A stretch of DNA of 64,000 bases from an uncultured Shimia sp. (GTDB taxonomy: Bacteria > Pseudomonadota > Alphaproteobacteria > Rhodobacterales > Rhodobacteraceae). The translations under genes were made by a program, and so were the position numbers. Every line of letters begins with the position of its first letter. Position 1 is the stretch's first letter. The notes beneath the pieces were generated by a model. That model saw only the letters and a program-made list of their open reading frames with translations, was not told the DNA's origin and made no database searches. The stretch spans positions 62,001-126,000 of the forward strand of contig NZ_CANMJE010000007.1 of NCBI RefSeq assembly GCF_947498095.1. Reading direction: 5' to 3'. This document shows, piece by piece, positions 53,909 through 63,284 of the stretch.

Positions 53909-55312
53909 ATGAGCAGAACTCGGGCATTCACTTTCGCATCCATCTTGGCAGCGGGCAGTTTTGCCTTGCCGGTGTTGGCGCAAGAGGGCGAAATTCTCAC
54001 CAAACAATATGATGATGGTGGTGTTTACGAGGGCACTTTCAAAGGTGGCCTGCAACATGGCACCGGGACCTATCGTCTGCCAAATGGCTACGAATATGTT
54101 GGCGACTGGATCGACGGCGAAATCAAGGGCAAGGGCATGGCGCGCTTTCCCAATGGCTCTGTTTATGAAGGCGAGTTCGCCAAGGGCAAGCCCGAAGGGA
54201 TCGGCAAGATCACCTTTACCGACGGCGGCACCTATGAGGGCGAATGGGCTGACGGCAAAATCACCGGCAACGGCGTTGCGATCTATGCCAATGGTGTGCG
54301 GTTCGAAGGCAGCTTTATGAATGCCATGCACAACGGCAAGGGCGTGATGACCAGCCCCGGCGGCTATATCTACAGCGGCGATTGGGTCAACGGTGTCAAA
54401 GAGGGCATGGGCGAAATCACCTATCCTGACGGCGCCACCTATCTTGGCGATATTGTTGCAGGGGAACGTGATGGTCAGGGCACCCTGACCATGCGCGATG
54501 GCCTTGTGTACGAGGGGCTATGGCGCGCGGGTCAGATCGAAGGCACTGGCAAGCTGACTCAGCCCAACGGCGATGTCTATGAAGGCGAGTTGGCCGGCGG
54601 TCAGCGTCAAGGTCAGGGCAGTGTGATTTACGCCAACGGCGACGTCTACGAAGGGGCCTTTGAGGCCGATAAACGCCACGGCCAAGGATCCTTCCGAGGT
54701 GCCGACGGATATGACTATGTTGGCGGTTGGGTTGCGGGGCGCATCGAAGGCGAAGGCACCGTGACCTATCCCGATGGGTCTGTCTACGTCGGCCAGTTCC
54801 GTGATGATCTTGCAGATGGGATCGGCAAAATCACCTACCCCGACGGCTCGTCATACGAAGGAGCCTGGGTCGCAGGCGTGATCGAAGGATCGGGGAAAGC
54901 CATTTACGCTAACGGCTTGGTTTATGACGGAGAATTCCTGAACGCCAAGAACCACGGTTTTGGCATCATGACCTATGAAGACGGCTATCGATACGAAGGC
55001 AACTGGGTCAACGGCCAACGCGAAGGCATGGGAACGGCCTCTTATCCGGATGGCACTGAGTACAAAGGCCAGTTCGCAAACGGTCAGCGCGAAGGCATTG
55101 GCGAAATCGTCATGCCAGACGGGTTCACCTATGCAGGCGAATGGCAAGCTGGCGAGATCAGCGGCAGCGGCGTGGCAACATACGCCAATGGCGACATCTA
55201 CGAAGGCATGTTCAAAGCGGGTAAGCGTCAAGGCGAAGGCACCATGCGCTATGCCACAGGCCAGGAGGCCACAGGCAACTGGCAAAACGGAGCGCTGGCC
55301 AACGACGGGTAG
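53909..55312 (+). CDS. Exported MORN-repeat protein
   Basis: A 467-residue protein. A signal peptide (residues ~1-25, ending VLA) is followed by 18 complete 23-residue MORN repeats of the form YEGEWxxGxxxGxGxxxYxNG, plus a degenerate nineteenth, which fill nearly all the mature chain. The repeats make a long beta-hairpin solenoid that may bind lipids or proteins. The export signal places it in the periplasm or outside. Exact ligand unknown. SD not obvious. It stops immediately before the convergent SDR stop. Confidence 0.9.
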   Translation: MSRTRAFTFASILAAGSFALPVLAQEGEILTKQYDDGGVYEGTFKGGLQHGTGTYRLPNGYEYVGDWIDGEIKGKGMARFPNGSVYEGEFAKGKPEGIGKITFTDGGTYEGEWADGKITGNGVAIYANGVRFEGSFMNAMHNGKGVMTSPGGYIYSGDWVNGVKEGMGEITYPDGATYLGDIVAGERDGQGTLTMRDGLVYEGLWRAGQIEGTGKLTQPNGDVYEGELAGGQRQGQGSVIYANGDVYEGAFEADKRHGQGSFRGADGYDYVGGWVAGRIEGEGTVTYPDGSVYVGQFRDDLADGIGKITYPDGSSYEGAWVAGVIEGSGKAIYANGLVYDGEFLNAKNHGFGIMTYEDGYRYEGNWVNGQREGMGTASYPDGTEYKGQFANGQREGIGEIVMPDGFTYAGEWQAGEISGSGVATYANGDIYEGMFKAGKRQGEGTMRYATGQEATGNWQNGALANDG

Positions 55313-55972
55313 TCACCAAGGCAGCTGAGTGCCGTCCCAGTTGTAAAACTGGCCGGTGTCGGCAGGGCTTAGCCCATTCAAAACCTTCAAGAGATTGGCC
55401 GCGCTTGTTTCAGGCGCGGTTTTCTTATGCGCCGGATAGTTTTGTGTGAACGCCGTATCGACCGTACCTGGATGTAACGCTACGCAAATTGACTGTCGAT
55501 GGCTGCGTGCCAACTCGATCGCGCCTGTACGGATGATCTGGTTCAAGGCCGCCTTGGACGCGCGATAGGAATACCAGCCGCCCAGACGATTGTCGCCAAT
55601 CGAACCGACCTTGGCCGAGATTGCCGCAAAGACACAGTGCGCATCCCGCCGCAACAAACGTGGCGCAAGGCGCAATACCATTGCAGGCCCAATCGTATTG
55701 ACCGCAAACTGAGCCGTCAGTTCCTCGGACGTAAGTTCTGACAAGGATTTCTCCGGGCGCGCCGTGGTGACACTCAGCGCACCGCTGGCCACCAGAATGC
55801 CATCGAAACCGGTCGACAACTCTGACAGAACCGTTTCGATGGTCTCAGGGGCGTGGAAATCCAACCCGCTGGATCGGGACAGGGCTGTAACCTGAGCACC
55901 AGCGTCCTCCAGCTTTGAGCGCAACGCGGCGCCTATTCCGCCGCTTGCACCGATCAGCAATACGTTCTTCAT
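55313..55972 (-). CDS. Short-chain dehydrogenase/reductase
   Basis: A 219-residue SDR. The nucleotide site GASGGIGAALRSKL is at the N-terminus; the catalytic Tyr/Lys is in WYSYRASKAALNQII, and Asn in the FAVNTIGPAM segment. Similar small SDRs (CsgA/C-factor type) are often involved in redox signalling or cofactor recycling. Substrate unknown. It abuts the MORN gene with zero bases between stops. Confidence 0.85.
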   Translation of the reverse strand: MKNVLLIGASGGIGAALRSKLEDAGAQVTALSRSSGLDFHAPETIETVLSELSTGFDGILVASGALSVTTARPEKSLSELTSEELTAQFAVNTIGPAMVLRLAPRLLRRDAHCVFAAISAKVGSIGDNRLGGWYSYRASKAALNQIIRTGAIELARSHRQSICVALHPGTVDTAFTQNYPAHKKTAPETSAANLLKVLNGLSPADTGQFYNWDGTQLPW

Positions 55973-56102
55973 AGGTACGCTAGATAGGCCACGTTGAGGC
56001 GAGGACCAGTGTCTGAGCCCCCCTTTTGTTTACCGACAGATGCAAAAGAGAACGCGGCTTTTGCACTTTTCATTTCGTTTTGGGCATGTATTAATCGCTC
56101 TC

Positions 56103-56189
56103 ATGATGACCAAGGCCCATATCGCAGCACCCGCACAGCGCACCCGCGCTGCGATTCTGGCCGACCTTCTCCTACTAGCCCGCCTCTGA
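56103..56189 (+). CDS. leuL: leu leader peptide (attenuator)
   Basis: A 28-residue ORF ending ILADLLLLARL, with four consecutive leucines encoded CTT-CTC-CTA-CTA; CTA is a rare codon in G/C-rich genomes, so translation would be sensitive to charged leucyl-tRNA. The stop codon lies in a strong hairpin stem. Located 79 bases before leuA, in the position of a ribosome-mediated attenuator. The start is ATG at 56103 or 56106. Confidence 0.8.
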   Translation: MMTKAHIAAPAQRTRAAILADLLLLARL

Positions 56190-56221
56190 GCGTGCCGGTC
56201 TTTGGCGCGACCGCTCAGAGG
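56183..56221 (+). promoter_or_regulatory. leu attenuator hairpin
   Basis: CCTCTGAGCG pairs with CGCTCAGAGG around a 19-nt loop and includes the last sense codon and stop of the leader. It should be masked when ribosomes reach the stop. No canonical T-tract follows, so the exact attenuation mode (transcription or translation) is unclear. Confidence 0.6.
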
Positions 56222-56268
56222 ATGCCGCTTCGCGCCTAGGCTTCTGGAGAAATAAGAGAGATTTCAAA

Positions 56269-57843
56269 ATGACTACGACTAGCAAACAAGACCGCGTCTT
56301 GATTTTTGACACGACATTGCGCGACGGCGAGCAAAGCCCCGGCGCCACGATGACCCACGAAGAAAAGCTCGAAATTGCTGAGATGCTGGACGAAATGGGT
56401 GTCGATATCATCGAAGCAGGTTTCCCGATTGCCTCGGAAGGTGATTTTCGCGCTGTAAGCGAAATTGCGACCCGCTCTAAGAACAGCCGCATTTGTGGTT
56501 TGGCCCGTGCCAACTTCGCCGACATTGACCGCTGTTGGGAGGCGATCAAACACGCTGAAAAGAGCCGCATCCATACGTTCATCGGAACGTCCGAGCTGCA
56601 CCGCGCCATCCCAAACCTCACCATGGATGAGATGGCCGACAAGATCCACGAGACCGTCACCCACGCGCGCAATTTGTGTGAAAACGTGCAGTGGTCACCG
56701 ATGGACGCCACCCGGACCGAGTGGGATTACCTGTGCCGTGTGGTCGAGATCGCAATCAAAGCTGGCGCCACAACGATCAATATCCCTGATACTGTGGGCT
56801 ACACTGCGCCGGTCGAAAGTGCTGATTTGATCCGCAATCTGATCGAAACTGTACCGGGCGCCGATGAAGTGGTGTTTGCCACCCATTGTCACAATGATCT
56901 TGGGATGGCGACTGCGAACTCTTTGGCGGCCGTAGCCGGAGGTGCGCGCCAGATCGAATGCACCATCAATGGACTTGGTGAACGCGCGGGCAACACAGCA
57001 CTGGAAGAAGTGGTGATGGCGTTGAAAGTACGCAACGACATCATGCCCTGGACGACAGATATCGACACCACAAAGCTGATGGCCATCTCGCGCCGGGTGG
57101 CCACCGTGTCGGGCTTTCCTGTGCAATTCAACAAAGCCATCGTTGGCAAGAACGCCTTTGCTCATGAGAGCGGCATTCACCAGGATGGCATGCTGAAAAA
57201 CAAAGAGACATTCGAGATCATGCGCCCCGAAGACGTGGGCCTCTCGGGAACGTCATTGCCATTGGGCAAACACTCGGGCCGGGCCGCCTTGCGTGACAAG
57301 CTGGAGCATCTGGGCTTTGACATTGGCGACAACCAGTTGAAAGACGTCTTTGTCCGCTTCAAAGACCTCGCAGATCGTAAGAAAGAGGTCTTCGACGACG
57401 ACATCATTGCCCTCGTGCGCACAGGTGGCGACACGGAGAATGATCATCTGAAACTGGTGACCTTGCGCGTCGCATGCGGCACCGGTGGCCCTGCGGAGGC
57501 AACTATGGTCATGTCGGTCGACGGCGAAAACAAAACCGCTATTTGTCAGGGGGACGGCCCCGTAGATGCGGCCTTCAAGGCGGTGCGCGAAGTGCACCCC
57601 AATGACGCGCATTTGCAGCTTTATCAGGTGCACGCAGTCACCGAAGGTACTGATGCCCAAGCCACCGTTTCGGTGCGTCTTGAGGAAGATGGCAACATCG
57701 CCACCGGTCAATCGGCTGATACAGACACGGTTGTTGCCTCGGCCAAAGCCTATATTCACGCGTTGAACCGCTTGATTGTGCGGCGTGGCAAAATGGGCGA
57801 AGGCGTCGATACGCGGGAAATTTCGTATCGCGACGTCACCTGA
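56269..57843 (+). CDS. leuA: 2-isopropylmalate synthase
   Basis: A 524-residue first enzyme of leucine synthesis, joining acetyl-CoA and 2-oxoisovalerate. FDTTLRDGEQSPGATM and FATHCHNDLGMATANSLA give the metal- and substrate-binding residues of the TIM barrel (~1-290); the rest is a linker and the C-terminal regulatory (leucine feedback) domain. SD GAGAG precedes the ATG. The leader peptide and hairpin upstream suggest leucine-dependent attenuation as well. Confidence 0.97.
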   Translation: MTTTSKQDRVLIFDTTLRDGEQSPGATMTHEEKLEIAEMLDEMGVDIIEAGFPIASEGDFRAVSEIATRSKNSRICGLARANFADIDRCWEAIKHAEKSRIHTFIGTSELHRAIPNLTMDEMADKIHETVTHARNLCENVQWSPMDATRTEWDYLCRVVEIAIKAGATTINIPDTVGYTAPVESADLIRNLIETVPGADEVVFATHCHNDLGMATANSLAAVAGGARQIECTINGLGERAGNTALEEVVMALKVRNDIMPWTTDIDTTKLMAISRRVATVSGFPVQFNKAIVGKNAFAHESGIHQDGMLKNKETFEIMRPEDVGLSGTSLPLGKHSGRAALRDKLEHLGFDIGDNQLKDVFVRFKDLADRKKEVFDDDIIALVRTGGDTENDHLKLVTLRVACGTGGPAEATMVMSVDGENKTAICQGDGPVDAAFKAVREVHPNDAHLQLYQVHAVTEGTDAQATVSVRLEEDGNIATGQSADTDTVVASAKAYIHALNRLIVRRGKMGEGVDTREISYRDVT

Positions 57844-57863
57844 CATTCTAAGGGATATGACCG

Positions 57864-57900
57864 GAAGAGGCCGCCCATTTGGGTGGCCTCTTTCGTTTTA
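57864..57900 (+). terminator. Rho-independent terminator of leuA
   Basis: AAGAGGCCGCCCA pairs with TGGGTGGCCTCTT (one G-U), then TTTCGTTTTA, 22 bases after the leuA stop. Confidence 0.92.
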
Positions 57901-57993
57901 CAGGGGCCAAACAACAAACCTAAATCTATGATCCTGTGGACAAAAACTACATTCTAGGCAAAGCTGGACTCACAATTGATCACGGAATGCCAA

Positions 57994-58626
57994 ATGGCCA
58001 ACCTCATCTCAAAGCTCGGATTTGCCGCCGCCGTGATTTCAACCGCGACGCTTGCGTCGGCGCAAGACGTCAACTGGTCTTGGGGTATCGATTTCACGTC
58101 GAACTACGTCTTCGCCGGCGTCACGCAAAGTGATGACAAGCCCGCGATCCAGCCGTGGTTCGAGGTCGAAAGCCGCGGATTTTACTTTAGTTTCTGGGGG
58201 TCAACTGTCGATCTGGGCCCCGACGATTGGGAGCTTGACTACTACCTCGGATATCGCAGTACCACCGGCTATGACCTTAATTGGGATGTCAGCGTGGCGC
58301 GATATACCTATGACTCCACCGGATATTGCTGCAGCGAAGTTCGTCTCGACTTGTCCTATCCAATTGCCGATCGCGGTGTGATCGGGGGATTTCTCGGCGT
58401 GGATCCCGACACTGGTGACGTTCATCGGTATCTGGATGGATCCTATAATATCTCTAACAAGATTACGGCTTTGGGACGCTACGGAGCTTCTGACAGTTTG
58501 GGCACCGAGTATTGGCAACTGGGTGCAAGCTACGTTCTCAGTGACCGCGTTTCCGCCGATCTGCGCTATCACGGTGCCAATGTCGGAGACGCTGGACTGG
58601 TCTTCAATCTGAGCCTTGGTTTCTGA
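57994..58626 (+). CDS. TorF-family outer-membrane beta-barrel protein
   Basis: A 210-residue outer-membrane protein. The signal ends near LASA; the mature chain has alternating amphipathic strands from WGIDFTSNYVFAGVTQS, the hallmark start of the TorF/Gcw_chp family, to the aromatic end VFNLSLGF. Possible role: a small porin or assembly factor. ATG at 57994 gives a normal signal peptide; a TTG 18 bases upstream is possible. Two Cys at the CC in GYCCSEV may pair. Confidence 0.87.
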   Translation: MANLISKLGFAAAVISTATLASAQDVNWSWGIDFTSNYVFAGVTQSDDKPAIQPWFEVESRGFYFSFWGSTVDLGPDDWELDYYLGYRSTTGYDLNWDVSVARYTYDSTGYCCSEVRLDLSYPIADRGVIGGFLGVDPDTGDVHRYLDGSYNISNKITALGRYGASDSLGTEYWQLGASYVLSDRVSADLRYHGANVGDAGLVFNLSLGF

Positions 58627-58701
58627 ATTTACGGCTTTAAGAAACCAAGCGTCACAGATGTGACGGGGTACCATGCAAAAAAACCGGCGAAATCGCGCTG
58701 A

Positions 58702-59853
<1,152 letters not shown>

Positions 59854-59918
59854 TCCCGATTTGACGCATGGGTTAAGCCCATGCCAGTCTCGGGCTGATG
59901 ACCTGAACAGGGGATGAC

Positions 59919-60809
59919 GTGGCCAAGGACCGCAGCCAAGGCGAAGACTATATCGGCCCGCTGAAACGGCTTCTGCTGGCAGTCCTATTGCTATGCCTGT
60001 TTGCCATCTTTCTGGTTTGGCGCATCGACAGTCCGCGCGTGGAACGGTTCCGCGCACAGGTCGTCGATCAAGTTGTTCCCTCAATGGATTGGGCGATGGC
60101 GCCGGTCACTGGCGCGATCAATCTGGTGCGGGATTTCCAAAGTTACCAGCGTATTGCTGCGCAAAACAAAGAGTTGCGGCGAGAGCTGCAGCAGATGAAG
60201 GCGTGGAAAGAGGCAGCCCTTCAGTTGGAACAGGAAAATGCGCGACTATTGGACTTAAACAATGTGCGGCTTGACCCGCGTCTGACCTTTGTCACTGGCG
60301 TGGTTCTGGCCGACAGCGGCTCGCCTTTCCGTCAGTCTGTCTTACTGAATATCGGCGCCCGTGATGGCATTGTGGATGGCTGGGCGGCGATGGACGGGAT
60401 CGGTCTGGTTGGCCGGATATCCGGCGTTGGTAAATCTTCGTCCCGCGTGATCCTGCTCTCAGACAGTTCCAGCCGCATTCCGGTGATCATACAGCCCTCG
60501 GGACAATCGGCCATTGTGGCGGGTGACAACACCATCGCGCCCTATATCGATTTTCTTGCGAATCCTGAGCACGTGCGCCCCGGAGACCGCGTGATTTCGT
60601 CCGGGGATGGCGGAGTATTTCCAAGTGGGTTGCTTGTGGGGCAAGTGGCGGCTGATCCGGGTGGCCGTTTGCGTGTGCGCTTGGCCGCAGACTATGGGCG
60701 TCTGGAATTCCTGCGCGTGCTGCGCGATCATGGCATGGAACAAATTGAACAACCCGGTGGCGTAATTTCCGCGGAAGAGGCTGAAGTGCAGGAGGGCAGC
60801 GATGGCTGA
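59919..60809 (+). CDS. mreC: Rod shape-determining protein MreC
   Basis: A 296-residue bitopic protein: a transmembrane helix (~residues 17-37), a coiled coil (~70-107; RIAAQNKELRRELQQMKAWK) and a periplasmic beta domain that binds PBP2. The GTG start is followed by a cytoplasmic tail. The next gene begins inside its 3' end (8-base overlap). Confidence 0.95.
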   Translation: MAKDRSQGEDYIGPLKRLLLAVLLLCLFAIFLVWRIDSPRVERFRAQVVDQVVPSMDWAMAPVTGAINLVRDFQSYQRIAAQNKELRRELQQMKAWKEAALQLEQENARLLDLNNVRLDPRLTFVTGVVLADSGSPFRQSVLLNIGARDGIVDGWAAMDGIGLVGRISGVGKSSSRVILLSDSSSRIPVIIQPSGQSAIVAGDNTIAPYIDFLANPEHVRPGDRVISSGDGGVFPSGLLVGQVAADPGGRLRVRLAADYGRLEFLRVLRDHGMEQIEQPGGVISAEEAEVQEGSDG

Positions 60810-61341
60810 CGCTGCGATCTCGGGCAAATGGCGCATGCGCTTCTGGTTTGTGTTGCTGATCTTTGTTCTGCTTTTTCTGCAGCTCTTGCCTCTGCAAACC
60901 GTTCCACGCAGTTGGGCTGGGCCGGACCTGATCGTGCTTTTCACGGTTGCCTGGTCTGTTCGCCGCCCCGAGTATGTGCCCACCCTTCTTGTGGCAGGAC
61001 TGACCTTGCTGGTGGACTTGATACTGCTACGCCCGCCCGGAGTCATGGCAGCGATCATGATTCTGGCGCGGCAAACGTTAAAAGGACAAGAACGGGGATT
61101 GCGGGATTCAACATTCATGGCGGAATGGCTTGTTGCCACTTTGGCTCTGGCGACGATCGCTTTGACCAACCGTGTGTTCCTATCGGTGTTTTTGGTGGAT
61201 CAGGCGCCTCTGGGCATGAGCCTGACGGAATTGGCAATGAACGTGATCACCTATCCGTTCGTGGCTTTGGTATCTTACACTGTGTTTGGGCTGCGCAAGG
61301 TCAGCCCCGGTGAAACAGATGCAATCGCAGGTGCCACATGA
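60802..61341 (+). CDS. mreD: Rod shape-determining protein MreD
   Basis: A 179-residue membrane protein with about five helices in the usual MreD layout, e.g. WFVLLIFVLLFLQLLPLQTV near the N-terminus and a conserved PDLIVLFTVAWSVRRPEYVP segment. It overlaps mreC and mrdA at both ends (8 and 4 bases), consistent with coupled translation within the elongasome operon. Confidence 0.93.
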   Translation: MADAAISGKWRMRFWFVLLIFVLLFLQLLPLQTVPRSWAGPDLIVLFTVAWSVRRPEYVPTLLVAGLTLLVDLILLRPPGVMAAIMILARQTLKGQERGLRDSTFMAEWLVATLALATIALTNRVFLSVFLVDQAPLGMSLTELAMNVITYPFVALVSYTVFGLRKVSPGETDAIAGAT

Positions 61342-63284
61342 AGCGCCCCAAGGTGGATTCGAGTGAATTTCAGGCTAAAGTCAGCCGCCGCGCCTTGTTG
61401 CTTGGCGGTGTACAGCTGGGATTCATGGGTCTTCTTGGGTTGCGAATGCGCCAGTTGCAAGTCGAACAGGCCGATCAGTACCGGCTGTTGGCCGAAGAAA
61501 ACCGGATCAACATTCGCCTGATCCCCCCAGCCCGGGGCGAGATCTTTGACCGCAACGGCATCACTTTGGCCCGTAATCAGCCGTCGTATCGCATCAACAT
61601 CGTTCGTGAAGATGCCGGAGATATCGACGATGTTGTTCATCGCCTGTCGTCGTTGGTTACCCTCGAAGATGAGGACATCACCCGCGCATTGGCCGAGATG
61701 AAGCGCTCAGCGCCATTTTTGCCGGTGACTTTCGCGGATCACGTGAGCTGGGAAGAGGTCAGCCGGGTCGCGGTCAATGCCCCTGCCCTGCCCGGTGTGA
61801 CACCCGAGGTCGGCTTGTCGCGCCAATACCCGATGGGCAAGGATTTTGCGCATGTTGTGGGCTATGTCGGCCCAGTCAGCGACTATGATCTTTCCAAGAT
61901 CGAGAACCCTGATCCATTGCTGCGCATTCCCCGTTTCCAGATCGGCAAAGTCGGGATTGAGGCAAAGCACGAAGCCGAATTGCGCGGCTCAGCTGGCACC
62001 AAGCGTGTCGAGGTCAACTCGGTCGGGCGCGTGATGCGAGAGTTGGACCGTCAAGAAGGTTTGCAAGGTCAGGACCTGCAGCTGACTATTGACCAAAAGC
62101 TGCAATCGTACATTCAGGCGCGGCTGGGTGAGGAAAGTGCCGCAGCGATTGTGATGGATTGCCAGAATGGCGATCTCTTGGCCGTCTGTTCAGCGCCCAC
62201 TTTCGATCCCAACCAGTTCGTGACCGGAATATCTGTCGCGAACTATCAAGAGCTGACGGACAACAAGTATCGGCCCTTGGCGGCCAAATCCGTACAGGGC
62301 ACTTATCCTCCGGGGTCAACGTTCAAGATGATCACTGCCCTTGCTGCTCTGGAAGACGGCCTGATCTCATCGGAAGACACTGTCTGGTGCCCCGGCCATC
62401 TGGAAGTCTCGGATCGCAAGTTCCATTGTTGGAAACGCGCAGGCCACGGCCACATGAACCTCAACAAGGCGCTGCGCGAAAGCTGCGATGTCTATTTTTA
62501 CGAACTGGCGCTGGAACTGGGCATCGACCGAATTTCGGCAATGTCGGAAAAGCTGGGCCTTGGTCATCGCCACGACCTGCCGCTATCTGGCATCGCCAGT
62601 GGGCTGAACCCCACTCGGGAATGGAAGGAACAGGTGCGCGGGCAAAACTGGGTGCCGGGTGACACCGTCAATGTCTCAATTGGACAGGGGTTTGTGCTGG
62701 CCTCCCCCCTGCAACTGGCGGTGATGACCGCGCGATTGGCCTCAGGTAAGTCGCTGGATCCGCGCGTCGTCAAATCCGTGAACGGGGTTGAGACCCCGCG
62801 GGTCGATGCCCCGTCGCTGGGATTGAACGAAAACAACCTGCGCCAGGTCAGGCGTGCCATGTTCGACGTGTCGAACAATCGCCGGGGCACGGCCTATGGC
62901 AGCCGGATCATCGACGATGCCGCCCGCCTTGCTGGCAAGACAGGAACCAGCCAGGTCCGCAACATCACGGCTGCAGAACGGGCGGCCGGTGTGACACGCA
63001 ATGAGGATCTGCCTTGGGAACGTCGCGACCACGCCCTGTTTGTAAACTTTGCCCCTATGGAAGACCCGAAGATCGCGGTTGCCGTGGTGGTCGAACACGG
63101 CGGCGGCGGTTCAAAAGCAGCCGCCCCCATCGCGCGCGACATCACCCTTCAGGCGCTGTTTGACGGCGATCCACCGCTTGAAGCCTATCCCAGTCGAGAT
63201 CGCCGCAAAATCAAGGAACAGCAGGATCGATTGCGCGTCCTGATGCCCGACCGGGACGGCAATCGCGGGGATGCCCGCACATGA
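61338..63284 (+). CDS. mrdA: Penicillin-binding protein 2 (elongasome transpeptidase)
   Basis: A 648-residue class B PBP. A short cytoplasmic tail and single helix (~20-40) anchor a pedestal domain and the transpeptidase. Active-site motifs: S327 in PPGSTFKMITAL, S382-C-D in RESCDVYFYELALELG, and K534-T-G in LAGKTGTSQV. It crosslinks the lateral wall with RodA, which follows with an ATGA overlap. Confidence 0.97.
   Translation: MKRPKVDSSEFQAKVSRRALLLGGVQLGFMGLLGLRMRQLQVEQADQYRLLAEENRINIRLIPPARGEIFDRNGITLARNQPSYRINIVREDAGDIDDVVHRLSSLVTLEDEDITRALAEMKRSAPFLPVTFADHVSWEEVSRVAVNAPALPGVTPEVGLSRQYPMGKDFAHVVGYVGPVSDYDLSKIENPDPLLRIPRFQIGKVGIEAKHEAELRGSAGTKRVEVNSVGRVMRELDRQEGLQGQDLQLTIDQKLQSYIQARLGEESAAAIVMDCQNGDLLAVCSAPTFDPNQFVTGISVANYQELTDNKYRPLAAKSVQGTYPPGSTFKMITALAALEDGLISSEDTVWCPGHLEVSDRKFHCWKRAGHGHMNLNKALRESCDVYFYELALELGIDRISAMSEKLGLGHRHDLPLSGIASGLNPTREWKEQVRGQNWVPGDTVNVSIGQGFVLASPLQLAVMTARLASGKSLDPRVVKSVNGVETPRVDAPSLGLNENNLRQVRRAMFDVSNNRRGTAYGSRIIDDAARLAGKTGTSQVRNITAAERAAGVTRNEDLPWERRDHALFVNFAPMEDPKIAVAVVVEHGGGGSKAAAPIARDITLQALFDGDPPLEAYPSRDRRKIKEQQDRLRVLMPDRDGNRGDART

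Noticed and set aside
58650-58665. CGTCAC-AGAT-GTGACG inverted repeat before mreB, which resembles a CRP site.
   Set aside because: Half-site order is opposite to TGTGA-N6-TCACA, so it does not fit a CRP site; left unassigned.
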